DNA of 45,582 bases from a virus: positions 1 to 45,582 of the IMG/VR virus record IMGVR_UViG_3300030099_001444; one strand, written 5' to 3'. Both the position numbers and the translations under genes were made by a program. The notes beneath the pieces were generated by a model. That model ran no database searches, was not told the DNA's origin, and saw only the letters and a program-made list of their open reading frames with translations. Position 1 is the first letter of the stretch, and each line of letters starts with the position of its first letter. Positions 1 through 7,939 of this stretch are shown here, piece after piece.

Positions 1-68
1 TCATCTACTAAATCAATCTCACCTTTTAAGAATGATTCTTTTGCTTTTGGATATATTGCGTTTGCCAT
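1..68 (-). CDS. Virion-associated protein, N-terminal fragment cut by window start
   Basis: The first 22 codons of a gene that runs off the left edge. They are identical to the start of the complete 133-aa gene at 39919-40320, including the AGGAGG ribosome binding site (complement of 73-78). The family is a small phage virion protein beginning MANAIYPKAKE. The fragment marks where the contig start overlaps its own right part, so it is probably the same gene as the complete one and not a second gene. Confidence 0.8.
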   Translation of the reverse strand, partial: MANAIYPKAKESFLKGEIDLVD

Positions 69-79
69 GTGTCCTCCTA
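1..79. repeat. 79-bp exact direct repeat, left copy
   Basis: Bases 1-79 match 40253-40331 without a mismatch; base 80 (a) differs from 40332 (t). The repeat covers the first codons and ribosome binding site of the 133-aa virion gene and the gap before the connector gene. It implies a unit length of 40,252 bp and is where the two versions of the head block begin to diverge. Confidence 0.95.
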
Positions 80-841
80 ATTTGGTAACTTTAATGTTAC
101 GTTTACTAATTTATTTATTTCGTCTTGTCTTGCAAAACTTGATAATAACAACTGTGCTGTTGTTAAATATTGCTGTGCTCTTTGTGCATCATTCAAATGT
201 AATCCCCAGAATAATGCAGATGTATATGTTATTAATGCTTGTGGATAGCTTTTTGTAATACTATTTTTATCACTATCTGATTGTAAGTCTGCAGGAAATA
301 ATCCTAACATAACTCTTATTTTATTATCTTGTTCAGAACTACCTGGTCTTGGGTATACATGTAAAGCATTGTTTACTCTGTATGCTAATTGTGGTATACC
401 TGTCATGTCAGCTCTAGTGCTTCGAGATGATTGATACCCTGGTCCAAATTTAATTGTATCTGTTCCATAATCAAAACTTGCACGTCCATATGTTGTACCT
501 AATTGTTGTGTAGATGATTCGTTAAAATCTATTGGTGACCTTATATGTAACGGATAATATACATCTTCGCTACCAGACACATCTATGTAATATGCGTCTA
601 ATATAACTTTAGTTCTATTTGGTAAATTATATTCGTCTGTTTTTGCAGATATTTCACTACTAGAAATTGTGTGTGTATATACAAATTCATCAAATACTGA
701 TTGAATTGTATTACCAAATAGCTCTACAGCTATATTAATTAAATCATTAATAATATCGTCTATACCACTAAAATTTCTACCAATAATACTTTTTACTTTA
801 GTTCGTATGTTACTTCTATCATAATTTAATTCACTACGCAT
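77..841 (-). CDS. Head-tail connector/adaptor-like protein, copy A
   Basis: A 254-aa protein without a named domain that I can be certain of. Its N-terminal part is helical (residues about 5-50), then a beta-rich middle containing two segments of the type seen in neck proteins, then a helical C-terminal part with an ALITYTSALFWGLHLNDAQR stretch. This build and its position after capsid genes and before tail genes resemble podovirus head-tail adaptor (tail tube A / gp4-like) proteins; that role is inferred. A diverged homolog of exactly the same length lies at 40329-41093, about 80-85 % identical by eye. The stop overlaps nothing; the start codon shares base 841 with the stop of the upstream 158-aa gene, so the two are translationally coupled. 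Confidence 0.6.
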   Translation of the reverse strand: MRSELNYDRSNIRTKVKSIIGRNFSGIDDIINDLINIAVELFGNTIQSVFDEFVYTHTISSSEISAKTDEYNLPNRTKVILDAYYIDVSGSEDVYYPLHIRSPIDFNESSTQQLGTTYGRASFDYGTDTIKFGPGYQSSRSTRADMTGIPQLAYRVNNALHVYPRPGSSEQDNKIRVMLGLFPADLQSDSDKNSITKSYPQALITYTSALFWGLHLNDAQRAQQYLTTAQLLLSSFARQDEINKLVNVTLKLPN

Positions 842-1317
842 TATTTACCACCATTTTGTTCTACCCAATCTTTTTTAATTTTTTCTCCACCAGGTATTTT
901 ATAATTGCTTGTATTTCTAACTTCTTCTCTTACGTCTCTGTGAGCTCCTATATTATAGTCACTTAGAGTTCCTATGTTCATATATTTAGTTTCAAATATA
1001 ATATGGTCTTTTATTCTTTGACATAATGTATATCCCATGTAACTAAATACTTTTTTGTTTCCTGTAAATCCTGCACGGCTAGCACTTGATAATTTAGTAA
1101 ACACTAATTGATACCAAGCATTGTCTTGCTCAGTCCATGATTTTACAAATTGCATAAGTTCTGAATTAGGTTCTGCTAATAAATATAATAATTCTAATTC
1201 TAAATCAGATTCAGTCATACAATTAAATACAGGACCAGAGGACAAAACTCTACAAATTTTGCCCTCTTTGTCCAATGGATTAAAGTGCACTCTATTTATG
1301 TGAACTCTATACCACAT
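841..1317 (-). CDS. Conserved head-block protein of unknown function (158 aa), copy A
   Basis: I do not recognise this family. The protein begins MWYRVHINRVHFNPLDKEGK and has no signal peptide, membrane segment or enzyme motif. It lies between the putative head decoration protein and the connector, so a neck, head-completion or chaperone role is possible. The homolog at 41090-41566 has the same length and is about 83 % identical by eye, with conservation spread along the whole protein, which shows the frame is real and selected. It sits one base from the preceding gene, within the leftward late operon. Confidence 0.6.
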   Translation of the reverse strand: MWYRVHINRVHFNPLDKEGKICRVLSSGPVFNCMTESDLELELLYLLAEPNSELMQFVKSWTEQDNAWYQLVFTKLSSASRAGFTGNKKVFSYMGYTLCQRIKDHIIFETKYMNIGTLSDYNIGAHRDVREEVRNTSNYKIPGGEKIKKDWVEQNGGK

Positions 1318-1725
1318 TTAGGCAACTCCATTACCGTCAGGAATTAACTCATAATATAAAAGATAAAACCCATCACCAGCTGTTGAACCACCAGCACCTT
1401 GAGTTTTTCTCTCAAAGTGTAGTATGTCAGTGTCTTGTACAAAAAACGGAGTTAAATCCGCTTCAATTGTTACACCAGCTGCTGTAGTATTTGGAACTGT
1501 CAATGTTACTTTTTCAGCTCTAGATACGCTGTTTACTGTGTCAGTAAAATCTAATGATACTACTGGGTCAGTAGACGTAGCTACAACTGCAGTTTGCACT
1601 ATGAATTCAAATCTATGAACTACCATAGGATGATTCACTTTGAAAGTAAAATCATCACCAGCTGTTCCATCAAGGTTAGCTGATACTGGAATCATAGCAA
1701 ATTGTACTTTACTATTAAAAGCCAT
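1318..1725 (-). CDS. Small head (decoration-like) protein, copy A
   Basis: A 135-aa, beta-rich, Thr/Val-rich protein directly downstream of the capsid gene. Position, size and composition resemble capsid decoration or head-stabilising proteins, but no specific family motif is visible. The homolog at 41567-41974 differs at only about nine residues (about 93 % identical), the most conserved pair of the duplicated block, as expected for a protein packing against a conserved capsid surface. The ribosome binding site AGGAGG (complement of about 1733-1740) overlaps the capsid stop region. Confidence 0.55.
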   Translation of the reverse strand: MAFNSKVQFAMIPVSANLDGTAGDDFTFKVNHPMVVHRFEFIVQTAVVATSTDPVVSLDFTDTVNSVSRAEKVTLTVPNTTAAGVTIEADLTPFFVQDTDILHFERKTQGAGGSTAGDGFYLLYYELIPDGNGVA

Positions 1726-1738
1726 GTTATTTTACCTC

Positions 1739-2683
1739 CTAGTCGTTAGAATGAATTCTAACTAAGTGATACTCACCGTCAGTTGAATTAGTCCAAACTT
1801 TTTTGAACCCTGTCAGTGCGTTCCAGGCAATACCTGTGAATCTACCAAAATCCCAAGATTCAATCATTGTAGATTCTGCTTGTGCAAGCACCTCTACTAC
1901 TGGCTCGAATCCTAAGATAATTGCTTCACCGTTGTGTGAAGACCCACCGATTGTGTTAGAAAGAACATTGTTTTCTTCTACCATTCTCATTCCAAAGTAT
2001 TGACCAATTTCTCCATTAATCATAGATTCTGGTTGGTCAAATTTGTGTAAGTCTACAATACTTCCAGTTGCAGTATCTTCAAATAGTTTTGCCATTGCAA
2101 ATGGTGAGAACACACCTAAGTAATTGTTCCCATCATATTTTGGTACATTATCAGTTTTAAGATTTCTGATAAGGTCTCTTATGTGTGCAGATGTTATACT
2201 TGCTCCTGCACCTGTGCTTACAGTTCCATCTTTATCTAATGTCCCTGCACTTGATGATGTTGGTGTATAGAATACATCAGCATTTTGGAATTCTGCACCA
2301 GCAATCTTATCCATAGATTCAGCAACGTTCATACTTAATATTTTCTTGAGTGTTTCATCAACAGAGTATTCCGCAAGTGTTTGTGCTTTTCTAGTGTAAG
2401 ATACACCGTTACCATATTCCGCTACTGTTGCAACTACAAAACCAACATTAGGTTTTTGCATAGGTAAAGACTGTAGTTCTGATATTGTTCCAGTTGCAGT
2501 ACCGAGTTTTTGATATTTTTCGATTTCAACTTGTGAACCTTTGTTTTTACCATATGATTGAATTGGCTTAGACAATGTTCTAAACTGCATCATGTTACCA
2601 GCTTGAAATCTGATATCAGAATCAATTTTGATTTTAGCAAGTCTAGCCTCTTCATTTAAGTAGCTTATAGCTCCTTGTGGCAT
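1739..2683 (-). CDS. Major capsid protein, copy A
   Basis: A 314-aa protein placed after a portal and a scaffold-like gene, the usual position of the major head protein. The central region (residues about 70-110) with GNGVSYTRKAQTLAEYSVDE followed by a long helix and MDKIAGAEF is typical of N4-gp56/HK97-fold capsid proteins; the family assignment is by resemblance. An upstream ATG at 2689 is in frame, but the copy at 41988-42932 starts at MPQGA and the GGAGG site fits this start, so 2683 is chosen. The two copies are about 85 % identical by eye. Confidence 0.8.
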   Translation of the reverse strand: MPQGAISYLNEEARLAKIKIDSDIRFQAGNMMQFRTLSKPIQSYGKNKGSQVEIEKYQKLGTATGTISELQSLPMQKPNVGFVVATVAEYGNGVSYTRKAQTLAEYSVDETLKKILSMNVAESMDKIAGAEFQNADVFYTPTSSSAGTLDKDGTVSTGAGASITSAHIRDLIRNLKTDNVPKYDGNNYLGVFSPFAMAKLFEDTATGSIVDLHKFDQPESMINGEIGQYFGMRMVEENNVLSNTIGGSSHNGEAIILGFEPVVEVLAQAESTMIESWDFGRFTGIAWNALTGFKKVWTNSTDGEYHLVRIHSND

Positions 2684-2705
2684 AATCAATAACCTCCTTT
2701 ATTAA

Positions 2706-3227
2706 TTATTGTTTTCTTCTAATGGTTGTTTGTTGTCTATAACGTTTCTCTAGAAACTTAAAATATTCGTTGTCGTCTCCTAGAGGAGCATCATTTTCTG
2801 GTGACAATAAATTACCATCAGGTGTAGGAGAAGGACTACCAGCTACATCCATTTCACCTTTTGGTGCTACTTTTGTAGGTTCAGTCTTTTCTCCTGCTTC
2901 TTCTTTTGTTTCTTCTTTTGTTTCCTCTTTCTTTCTTACTTTATTAAACTTGTCTAATGCTGAAGTAAATCTGTCTTTTACTGGAGCATCTTGTGGTGTT
3001 GCAAGCAATAATGCATCAAATACTTCTACCTCTTCTGGTGTCATATTTGCTACGTATTTTTCGTGTAGTGTAGATGCTTGTACCATATTAGATGTTAACT
3101 CCATTTGTTGTTCTGGTGTCATTTTTGACATATCGACACCCGGTGGAGTTAATTTAGCTGCTGCGTCTTTTGCAGTAATATTTACTCTTGCATCATCACT
3201 GTTGTTCTGGGTTGTTTCTTCTGACAT
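2706..3227 (-). CDS. Scaffolding-like protein, copy A
   Basis: A 173-aa, strongly acidic, Lys/Glu-rich and probably helical protein between portal and capsid, the classic place and composition of a head scaffold. Its middle holds a low-complexity KEETKEETKEEAGEK run, and its end carries a basic RYRQQTTIRRK tail, the type of C-terminus that scaffolds use to bind coat protein. Both copies keep ENDAPLGDD and the basic tail while the middle is very diverged (under half identical to 42952-43485). The gene overlaps the 3' end of the portal gene by 32 bases and has a GGAGG site. Confidence 0.7.
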   Translation of the reverse strand: MSEETTQNNSDDARVNITAKDAAAKLTPPGVDMSKMTPEQQMELTSNMVQASTLHEKYVANMTPEEVEVFDALLLATPQDAPVKDRFTSALDKFNKVRKKEETKEETKEEAGEKTEPTKVAPKGEMDVAGSPSPTPDGNLLSPENDAPLGDDNEYFKFLEKRYRQQTTIRRKQ

Positions 3228-4938
3228 TGTTTATAACCTCCATCATTTCTTCGGGTGACATTTCTTGTTGCCCATTAGCTTGTGTTGGATTTGCCATTGG
3301 GTTAGGTTGTTGCATCGGGTTAGTTGTTTGTTCTTGTTGTTGTCTCAACATATCCATATTTAGGATATCTTCGGGTAATTCATCGAATGACTCAAAGATT
3401 CTTTCTACAAATTTAATTGGGTCAATTGCTGCTGCAACTTGCGGCATGTTACCAATTACATTTACAATTTGCATAAGTTTGTTAAAGTTTGTCATTTTAA
3501 GTACTTTGCCAGATATGCCTCTAACTGTAATTCTAGCTTCTCTAATAATATCCATACGTTCATTAAAAGATAGCCCAAGTAATTGTTTGATAGGATTGTC
3601 TTCGTCTTGTGAATACATAGGTTCATGAGATAGGTCATCAATGTATATTAACTCTGTATGTAATATCATTTCTAACGATGGTTCAATAATACTACGTTCT
3701 ATTTCACTAGCTATGTCTGTAAAGAAACTAGCAGTCTCTTGTGACTTTTGACTAATTTCTTGTGCTGTAGGTCGTCCCTTACTTGTTGGTTGTCCTTGGA
3801 AAAACTCATTTTGAAATGACCTATTTTGTATTAACCTATCTATAACAAATAATAAATTTGTTGCGTTAGGATTTAAATTTTGATTATATACTTGATTAAT
3901 AGTGTTTGGTGCAGTAACTGGATACAAACGTCCAGGAGTAATAGACCCAAACAAATGAGCTTTACCGCTCTCTACATTTGTAGATACTAATTCGTATACT
4001 CCTAACGTTGACATACGAAATGCATCTAATAATAAATTCATGCTTTCTACATAAGACGATAACAAACTTCTTAGTTTCGATATGTAACCTCTACCATAAC
4101 GACCTTGTAATACTTTCATAGGAAATCCAGTTATATATGGAAATGCTCCATTTGGTAAATTGTTTTTACCGTAGAATACAACTGTTTCGTCTCCTGCTAT
4201 AATAAAATGTACGTTGCGGTCTAAGATAGCTCCTCGTTTATCCGAAATATATTTTGCATATACATAGCATAATTTAACTTGTGATAAATGGTTTTCTTCA
4301 TTGTCTCCATTGTACATCATGCTTCTTACTACTTTATTTGTATTGGTCCAACCGTTTACTCTAGCTAATCTTTCATAGTCAGCTAGGCTTACAGTTTTCA
4401 TTTCTATAATATAACTATCGCCATGTGGGTCTAGCATAATGTTAAATGGATTTATAGCAGACACAGAAGTTTTACCCATAATTTCAGTTTGTTCTTCTAT
4501 TTCGCCAGTTCCTTCATTTACTCTTGGAAAAGTTTGCTCATCATATGTATATCTAATTTTTGTATAATATGGACTTGTTAACAAAGAAAATTTTAAGGCA
4601 TCACCAAATATTAATGGGAACTTATTGTTTGATAATACTTGTTGTAATAATTTATTTAATGCACCTTGATATGCTTTGTTAGGATGTTCTATAGTAAAAT
4701 ATTTATTGTCAGTTGACATTAAGATACGTACAAAGAAGTTAGATAATCTAACAACTAAGTTATCAACTACAGGGTCTTTTATTTTTGTTTGCCAATCTAA
4801 TTTATTGTCAAAGTTATATTCATCCATATAAAAACGCATGTTCTCACGCCACTCTTGTGAATTTTGTGTAAACACTGGTTCTGCTTGATTTCTTATGTAG
4901 TTGAAAAAACTTAATATTATTTCTGGTTTTACACTCAA
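3196..4938 (-). CDS. Portal protein, copy A
   Basis: A 580-aa protein directly after the large terminase, with the size and build of podovirus portal (head-to-tail connector) proteins, which form the dodecameric ring for DNA entry. It contains a conserved stretch around RSFQNEFFQGQPTSKGRPTA and a Gln/Pro/Met-rich C-terminus (about 530-580). The start is a TTG (4936-4938) that overlaps the terminase TGA as TTGA. Alignment with the copy at 43460-45172, which uses ATG at the same place, supports the TTG start. The copies are roughly two thirds identical, with most divergence in the N-terminal half and tail. Confidence 0.85.
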   Translation of the reverse strand: MSVKPEIILSFFNYIRNQAEPVFTQNSQEWRENMRFYMDEYNFDNKLDWQTKIKDPVVDNLVVRLSNFFVRILMSTDNKYFTIEHPNKAYQGALNKLLQQVLSNNKFPLIFGDALKFSLLTSPYYTKIRYTYDEQTFPRVNEGTGEIEEQTEIMGKTSVSAINPFNIMLDPHGDSYIIEMKTVSLADYERLARVNGWTNTNKVVRSMMYNGDNEENHLSQVKLCYVYAKYISDKRGAILDRNVHFIIAGDETVVFYGKNNLPNGAFPYITGFPMKVLQGRYGRGYISKLRSLLSSYVESMNLLLDAFRMSTLGVYELVSTNVESGKAHLFGSITPGRLYPVTAPNTINQVYNQNLNPNATNLLFVIDRLIQNRSFQNEFFQGQPTSKGRPTAQEISQKSQETASFFTDIASEIERSIIEPSLEMILHTELIYIDDLSHEPMYSQDEDNPIKQLLGLSFNERMDIIREARITVRGISGKVLKMTNFNKLMQIVNVIGNMPQVAAAIDPIKFVERIFESFDELPEDILNMDMLRQQQEQTTNPMQQPNPMANPTQANGQQEMSPEEMMEVINNVRRNNPEQQ

Positions 4939-6449
4939 TTTAATGTCCTGCCTTTTTGTCCGAATCGCATATCATAATATTCGGGCTCATTTAATGGAAT
5001 GTCTTCTGTATTAACTAATCGTTTAGATATGTAATACAATCCCAACTTAAATGCATCAGATATGTGTTCATAATATTTATCTCGTTTTGGTATACCATTC
5101 TCGTCTCTTGTATAATTTGATAACGTTTCACAAAGTAGTTGTGCGTGTTTAGAATCTATTTGAATTCTTGGTATACCTTCTGCTAACATTTTTAATTCTT
5201 CGTTAGCTAACACTACACTTGTGTCTCGTTTTACATAGACTACATCTGTTTGTAGTCCTTTGTTTTCAAATATCATTGCACTCGTATTAGGAGATACATC
5301 ATATTTTCTGTTTGCATCATGTGGCAATAAATCCATTGTATTTAACAATTTAGGAAATGCTTCTGTTTGTTGTGTAGCAACTTGGTCAATAAAATCTGTT
5401 AATTGTATATTTTTACCAAGCACTGCCATTAATACATTTTTACGCCCAACTTTATCTACTTGAAATATAACGCATGCAGGTCTAGTGTATCCTAAGTCCC
5501 AAGCTCTCCATGCTGTTCGTAATGGGTCGTATTGTTCTGAAAGATTATCTACTACATGCATTTCATTAAAGTCAGGATATACTATTGGACCTTTAGGTTG
5601 TAGCTGAAACTTTCCGCCTTCGCTAAATCTCCAATGCATTGCAGTTTCTGTAAATCTTTTTTTGTATCGCTCTATCTCTTCTTTTTCTAGAGATAAATTA
5701 TCGTATACGTCTATAAAATGAAAACTGGTGTCTTTATCATCGCCTTGTCGTTTATAAATATCTTGTGGTATGTAGTTGCTAGTTGCATCTTCTACAATAA
5801 AACTCATCATCATTTTGCCTGACTTTCTTAACAATCTAGCTAGAATCTCGTCATGCATATTTTGTGGCGGGCACTCGTCAAACCAACAGAAGTCAATACC
5901 AGATGCTTGTAAGTTTTGTGTTTTCATTTCTGCAGATTTAAATTCTAGAATTGTACCATCCCAAAATTTTACAAAATCAATGCATCTGTTTTTACCCCAG
6001 GCTACTTTGCCGCCACGTTTTTCTATACTTTCGATTGATGGTAATAATCCTATATCATTAGGCGTATCAGTAGAAAAAAGGTGAACCTGACTAGACGTCC
6101 TCTGTATATCAAAAGAGGGACTAAATGCCCATATAATTCTGTTGCCATATTTAGGTTTTTGTATTTCATAATGTGGGTGCCAACCTATTACATTGTAAGC
6201 TGTAACAGCAGCACTGCAATATGACTTACCAGAACTATTATTCCCATGTACATACACACTAAAGTTATTATCGTTAACGATGGGCTTTTGTGCAGGGTAC
6301 GGACGAAAGAAGAAAAGGTTGCCATACCAATATAACAACTCTGCTTTAATTTTTGTATCAAAGTTTGCAAATTCTTCATCTGTCATGTTATGGACTTTGT
6401 GCCATAAGGCTAACATTTTTTTGTCCTTAAACCACCAATCTTTTATCAT
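4935..6449 (-). CDS. terL: Terminase large subunit
   Basis: A 504-aa DNA-packaging motor. A Walker A motif GNNSSGKS lies at residues 69-76 and a Walker B CWFDE at about 188-192, preceded by a coupling-type region. The C-terminal RNase H-fold nuclease shows AWDLGYTRPA (acidic residue 1), DLLPHDANRK (acidic residue 2) and YYEHISDAFKLG (acidic residue 3). Length and motif spacing are normal for TerL. The stop overlaps the portal start. A second, diverged C-terminal part of the same gene is cut by the right edge (45169-45582). The gene follows a block of small proteins and is about 1 kb downstream of the putative small subunit. Confidence 0.93.
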   Translation of the reverse strand: MIKDWWFKDKKMLALWHKVHNMTDEEFANFDTKIKAELLYWYGNLFFFRPYPAQKPIVNDNNFSVYVHGNNSSGKSYCSAAVTAYNVIGWHPHYEIQKPKYGNRIIWAFSPSFDIQRTSSQVHLFSTDTPNDIGLLPSIESIEKRGGKVAWGKNRCIDFVKFWDGTILEFKSAEMKTQNLQASGIDFCWFDECPPQNMHDEILARLLRKSGKMMMSFIVEDATSNYIPQDIYKRQGDDKDTSFHFIDVYDNLSLEKEEIERYKKRFTETAMHWRFSEGGKFQLQPKGPIVYPDFNEMHVVDNLSEQYDPLRTAWRAWDLGYTRPACVIFQVDKVGRKNVLMAVLGKNIQLTDFIDQVATQQTEAFPKLLNTMDLLPHDANRKYDVSPNTSAMIFENKGLQTDVVYVKRDTSVVLANEELKMLAEGIPRIQIDSKHAQLLCETLSNYTRDENGIPKRDKYYEHISDAFKLGLYYISKRLVNTEDIPLNEPEYYDMRFGQKGRTLN

Positions 6450-6509
6450 AATATTCCAAAGCGAGGATGTATTGGCGTGCCGAGTCTCCTTGGCTGTGCC
6501 ACATCCCGC

Positions 6510-6734
6510 TTAATACTCATTTAATTTATCCCAGGCTTTATTGTGTAAATTAATACACGCCTTGTAACTTTGTTTCTGATATGCCCAACATTCTACTTTA
6601 TCACTTGCATTACTACAGTCGGGAGCCTGTGGACACTCAGGTTTTACAAATTTTACTTTACTACTAAGAATTGAACAGCTACTAAGGCTTATCAAGATAA
6701 TTAGTAGGATTATTAATTCGTTTCTTTGCTTCAT
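6510..6734 (-). CDS. Small lipoprotein with six cysteines, possible outer spanin
   Basis: A 74-aa protein. It begins MKQRNELI, has a hydrophobic stretch and a lipobox-like LSSC at residues 17-20, so it is predicted to be exported and lipidated on that Cys. The mature part contains five further cysteines (around EC, DC, EC, AC), suggesting disulfides in the periplasm. An upstream in-frame ATG at 6773 would put 13 charged residues before the signal sequence and is less likely. Its 5' end lies inside the 3' end of the upstream 66-aa gene in another frame, the arrangement seen in Rz/Rz1 spanin pairs. A spanin role is inference. Confidence 0.55.
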   Translation of the reverse strand: MKQRNELIILLIILISLSSCSILSSKVKFVKPECPQAPDCSNASDKVECWAYQKQSYKACINLHNKAWDKLNEY

Positions 6735-6882
6735 CTTTTGATTGTACTTCCATAGTCTTAACCCAAATCTCATGTTTGGCAGACTTTAATTCTATATCTT
6801 TTTTATCTTCACTACGTTTACTCCACCAGCCAAATAAAAATTTAGATATAGACGGGACAATTTTTAACAACCACCAGGGCAT
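6682..6882 (-). CDS. Small membrane protein, possible inner spanin or holin-like
   Basis: A 66-aa protein with a Trp-rich hydrophobic N-terminus (MPWWLLKIVPSISKFLFGWW, residues 1-20) and a charged helical remainder. It starts right after the stop of the 48-aa basic gene (TAAATG), and its last 53 bases overlap the lipoprotein gene start. The N-terminal pattern is reminiscent of short three-TM holin-family starts, but only one membrane segment is visible. A lysis role together with the overlapping lipoprotein is a plausible inference. Confidence 0.55.
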   Translation of the reverse strand: MPWWLLKIVPSISKFLFGWWSKRSEDKKDIELKSAKHEIWVKTMEVQSKDEAKKRINNPTNYLDKP

Positions 6883-7029
6883 TTATCTCATCCCCATTTT
6901 CTTTTTCTTAGCTTTCATTATTTTATTCTTTAGTCCTGCTGGTAAGTTTTTTTGTTTACCTTTTAGCATACCATTTTTCTTTTTTGGTCTACCTTTTGTA
7001 CTTCCGTAAGTTCCTTTACCCATTGGCAT
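6883..7029 (-). CDS. Very basic 48-aa protein
   Basis: Too short for usual ORF cut-offs. It starts at ATG 7029 behind a clear GGAGG site (complement of about 7036-7041) and ends with TAA immediately before the next ATG. The sequence is Lys/Gly/Arg-rich, with GRPKKKNGM and a KAKKKKMGMR end, and has no hydrophobic segment. Small basic proteins of this type are common in the late region of marine podoviruses. A nucleic-acid or capsid-interior association is possible, but no function is assigned. Confidence 0.6.
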   Translation of the reverse strand: MPMGKGTYGSTKGRPKKKNGMLKGKQKNLPAGLKNKIMKAKKKKMGMR

Positions 7030-7043
7030 AATGTAATCCTCCT

Positions 7044-7346
7044 TTATGCTCTATTAGATTTTTTCTTTTTATGCCTTGCTGCAAAAGCTCTGGCTGCTTC
7101 TTTACTACCAAAACCCCATGCTTTCAAAGCAAGTTTTAATCTTGTTGGTCTTCCCTTAGAATCTTTTAATGGACCTGCCATGCCACCAAATCTAGCTGCA
7201 AAAGAAACACGTCTAGGGTTTGTGCCTGACTTAACTGGTGCTTTTAGGTTAGAACCTTCAGCTCTAGCACTGGCTCTACCTTTAGCATTTAATCCACCTT
7301 TAGGATTTTTTCCTTCTTTTCTTTGCCACGCTGGACTCTTTGGCAT
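7044..7346 (-). CDS. Conserved basic phage protein (DUF6321-like)
   Basis: A 100-aa Lys/Arg/Ala-rich protein starting MPKSPAWQRKEGKNPKGGLN, a beginning typical of a widespread small family in marine phages (DUF6321-like, from memory). The C-terminal half has a helical SKEAARAFAARHKKKK segment. It has an AGGAGG site just upstream. The positive charge and the late position suggest DNA or capsid association; the function is unknown. The 5' part overlaps a small ORF in another frame (7300-7473). Confidence 0.65.
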   Translation of the reverse strand: MPKSPAWQRKEGKNPKGGLNAKGRASARAEGSNLKAPVKSGTNPRRVSFAARFGGMAGPLKDSKGRPTRLKLALKAWGFGSKEAARAFAARHKKKKSNRA

Positions 7347-7473
7347 TTAGTGCCTCCTTCTTCTTTATTATCTTATTATCTTGTACCCATGCTGGTAAAT
7401 ATCTTCCTTCTCTCATTAAATGTTTAGATTCTGCATCATTGTGTACGTCTAGTTTATTGGATTTTTTCACCAT
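7300..7473 (-). CDS. Possible 57-aa protein overlapping both neighbours
   Basis: An ATG (7473) or GTG (7470) start lies inside the 3' end of the putative small terminase, and the frame continues for 57 codons into the next gene, overlapping it by 47 bases. It fills the 107-bp gap between those genes, which otherwise would have no coding content in a tightly packed operon. The middle reads AESKHLMREGRYLPAWVQD, which resembles real protein and not a random frame, and the end is Lys/Arg-rich. No function is assigned; the call rests on gap filling and composition. Confidence 0.45.
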   Translation of the reverse strand: MVKKSNKLDVHNDAESKHLMREGRYLPAWVQDNKIIKKKEALNAKESSVAKKRRKKS

Positions 7474-7939
7474 ACTCTTCCCAAGCCTCGTCTTGTAATG
7501 TTTCTATGGCTTTATTTAAGTAATTTTGTGTATTTTCTTGTGTTGTTGATGTTAAACTTGCACGCAATTGGTCTTTTAGTACAGCTAATTTAAGTTTATA
7601 GTAAGAAATAACTAACCTATCGTCATTTTTACTGGTCGCCGTTTTAATTTTTGCATCTAATTCTTGTAATGCTGTTTCATATCGTTGAAATATAGTAGAA
7701 CTAAAGTCGCCATCTGCAAAAGATTTAACTGTATCTTCTACTTTAGACATAAATATTTTATATGTTTCACTATCTTTACAAGAATCTAGTATATTCTTAA
7801 CTGTTTTGTGGTCAATCTTTAATTCTCTACCTGTTGCACGTAAAACCCATCCATTTGAGTAGCAACTTTCGAGAAATTTCCACATTTTTTTGTTATAATC
7901 GACTTCTTCTGGAAATAATTGGTTTAATTTATTGTTCAT
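7454..7939 (-). CDS. terS: Putative terminase small subunit
   Basis: A 161-aa mostly helical protein. Residues about 28-52 (SNGWVLRATGRELKIDHKTV and following) look like a helix-turn-helix, followed by a long helical oligomerisation region (about 60-140). This order (HTH, then coiled helices) and length fit phage small terminases, which recognise packaging sites and form a ring on TerL. It lies upstream of terL in the same operon with several small genes in between. Its start overlaps the end of the sigma-like gene by 11 bases. No catalytic motif; assignment by architecture and position. Confidence 0.55.
   Translation of the reverse strand: MNNKLNQLFPEEVDYNKKMWKFLESCYSNGWVLRATGRELKIDHKTVKNILDSCKDSETYKIFMSKVEDTVKSFADGDFSSTIFQRYETALQELDAKIKTATSKNDDRLVISYYKLKLAVLKDQLRASLTSTTQENTQNYLNKAIETLQDEAWEEYGEKIQ

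Noticed and set aside
2770-3258. A 162-codon plus-strand frame opposite the scaffold gene
   Set aside because: Antisense of an acidic Lys/Glu-rich gene, no ribosome site, and the equivalent region of the second copy does not keep it at this length.
1-5330. Terminal redundancy (direct terminal repeat) of a linear phage genome
   Set aside because: A real terminal repeat would be identical over its length; here only 79 bp match and the rest is diverged.
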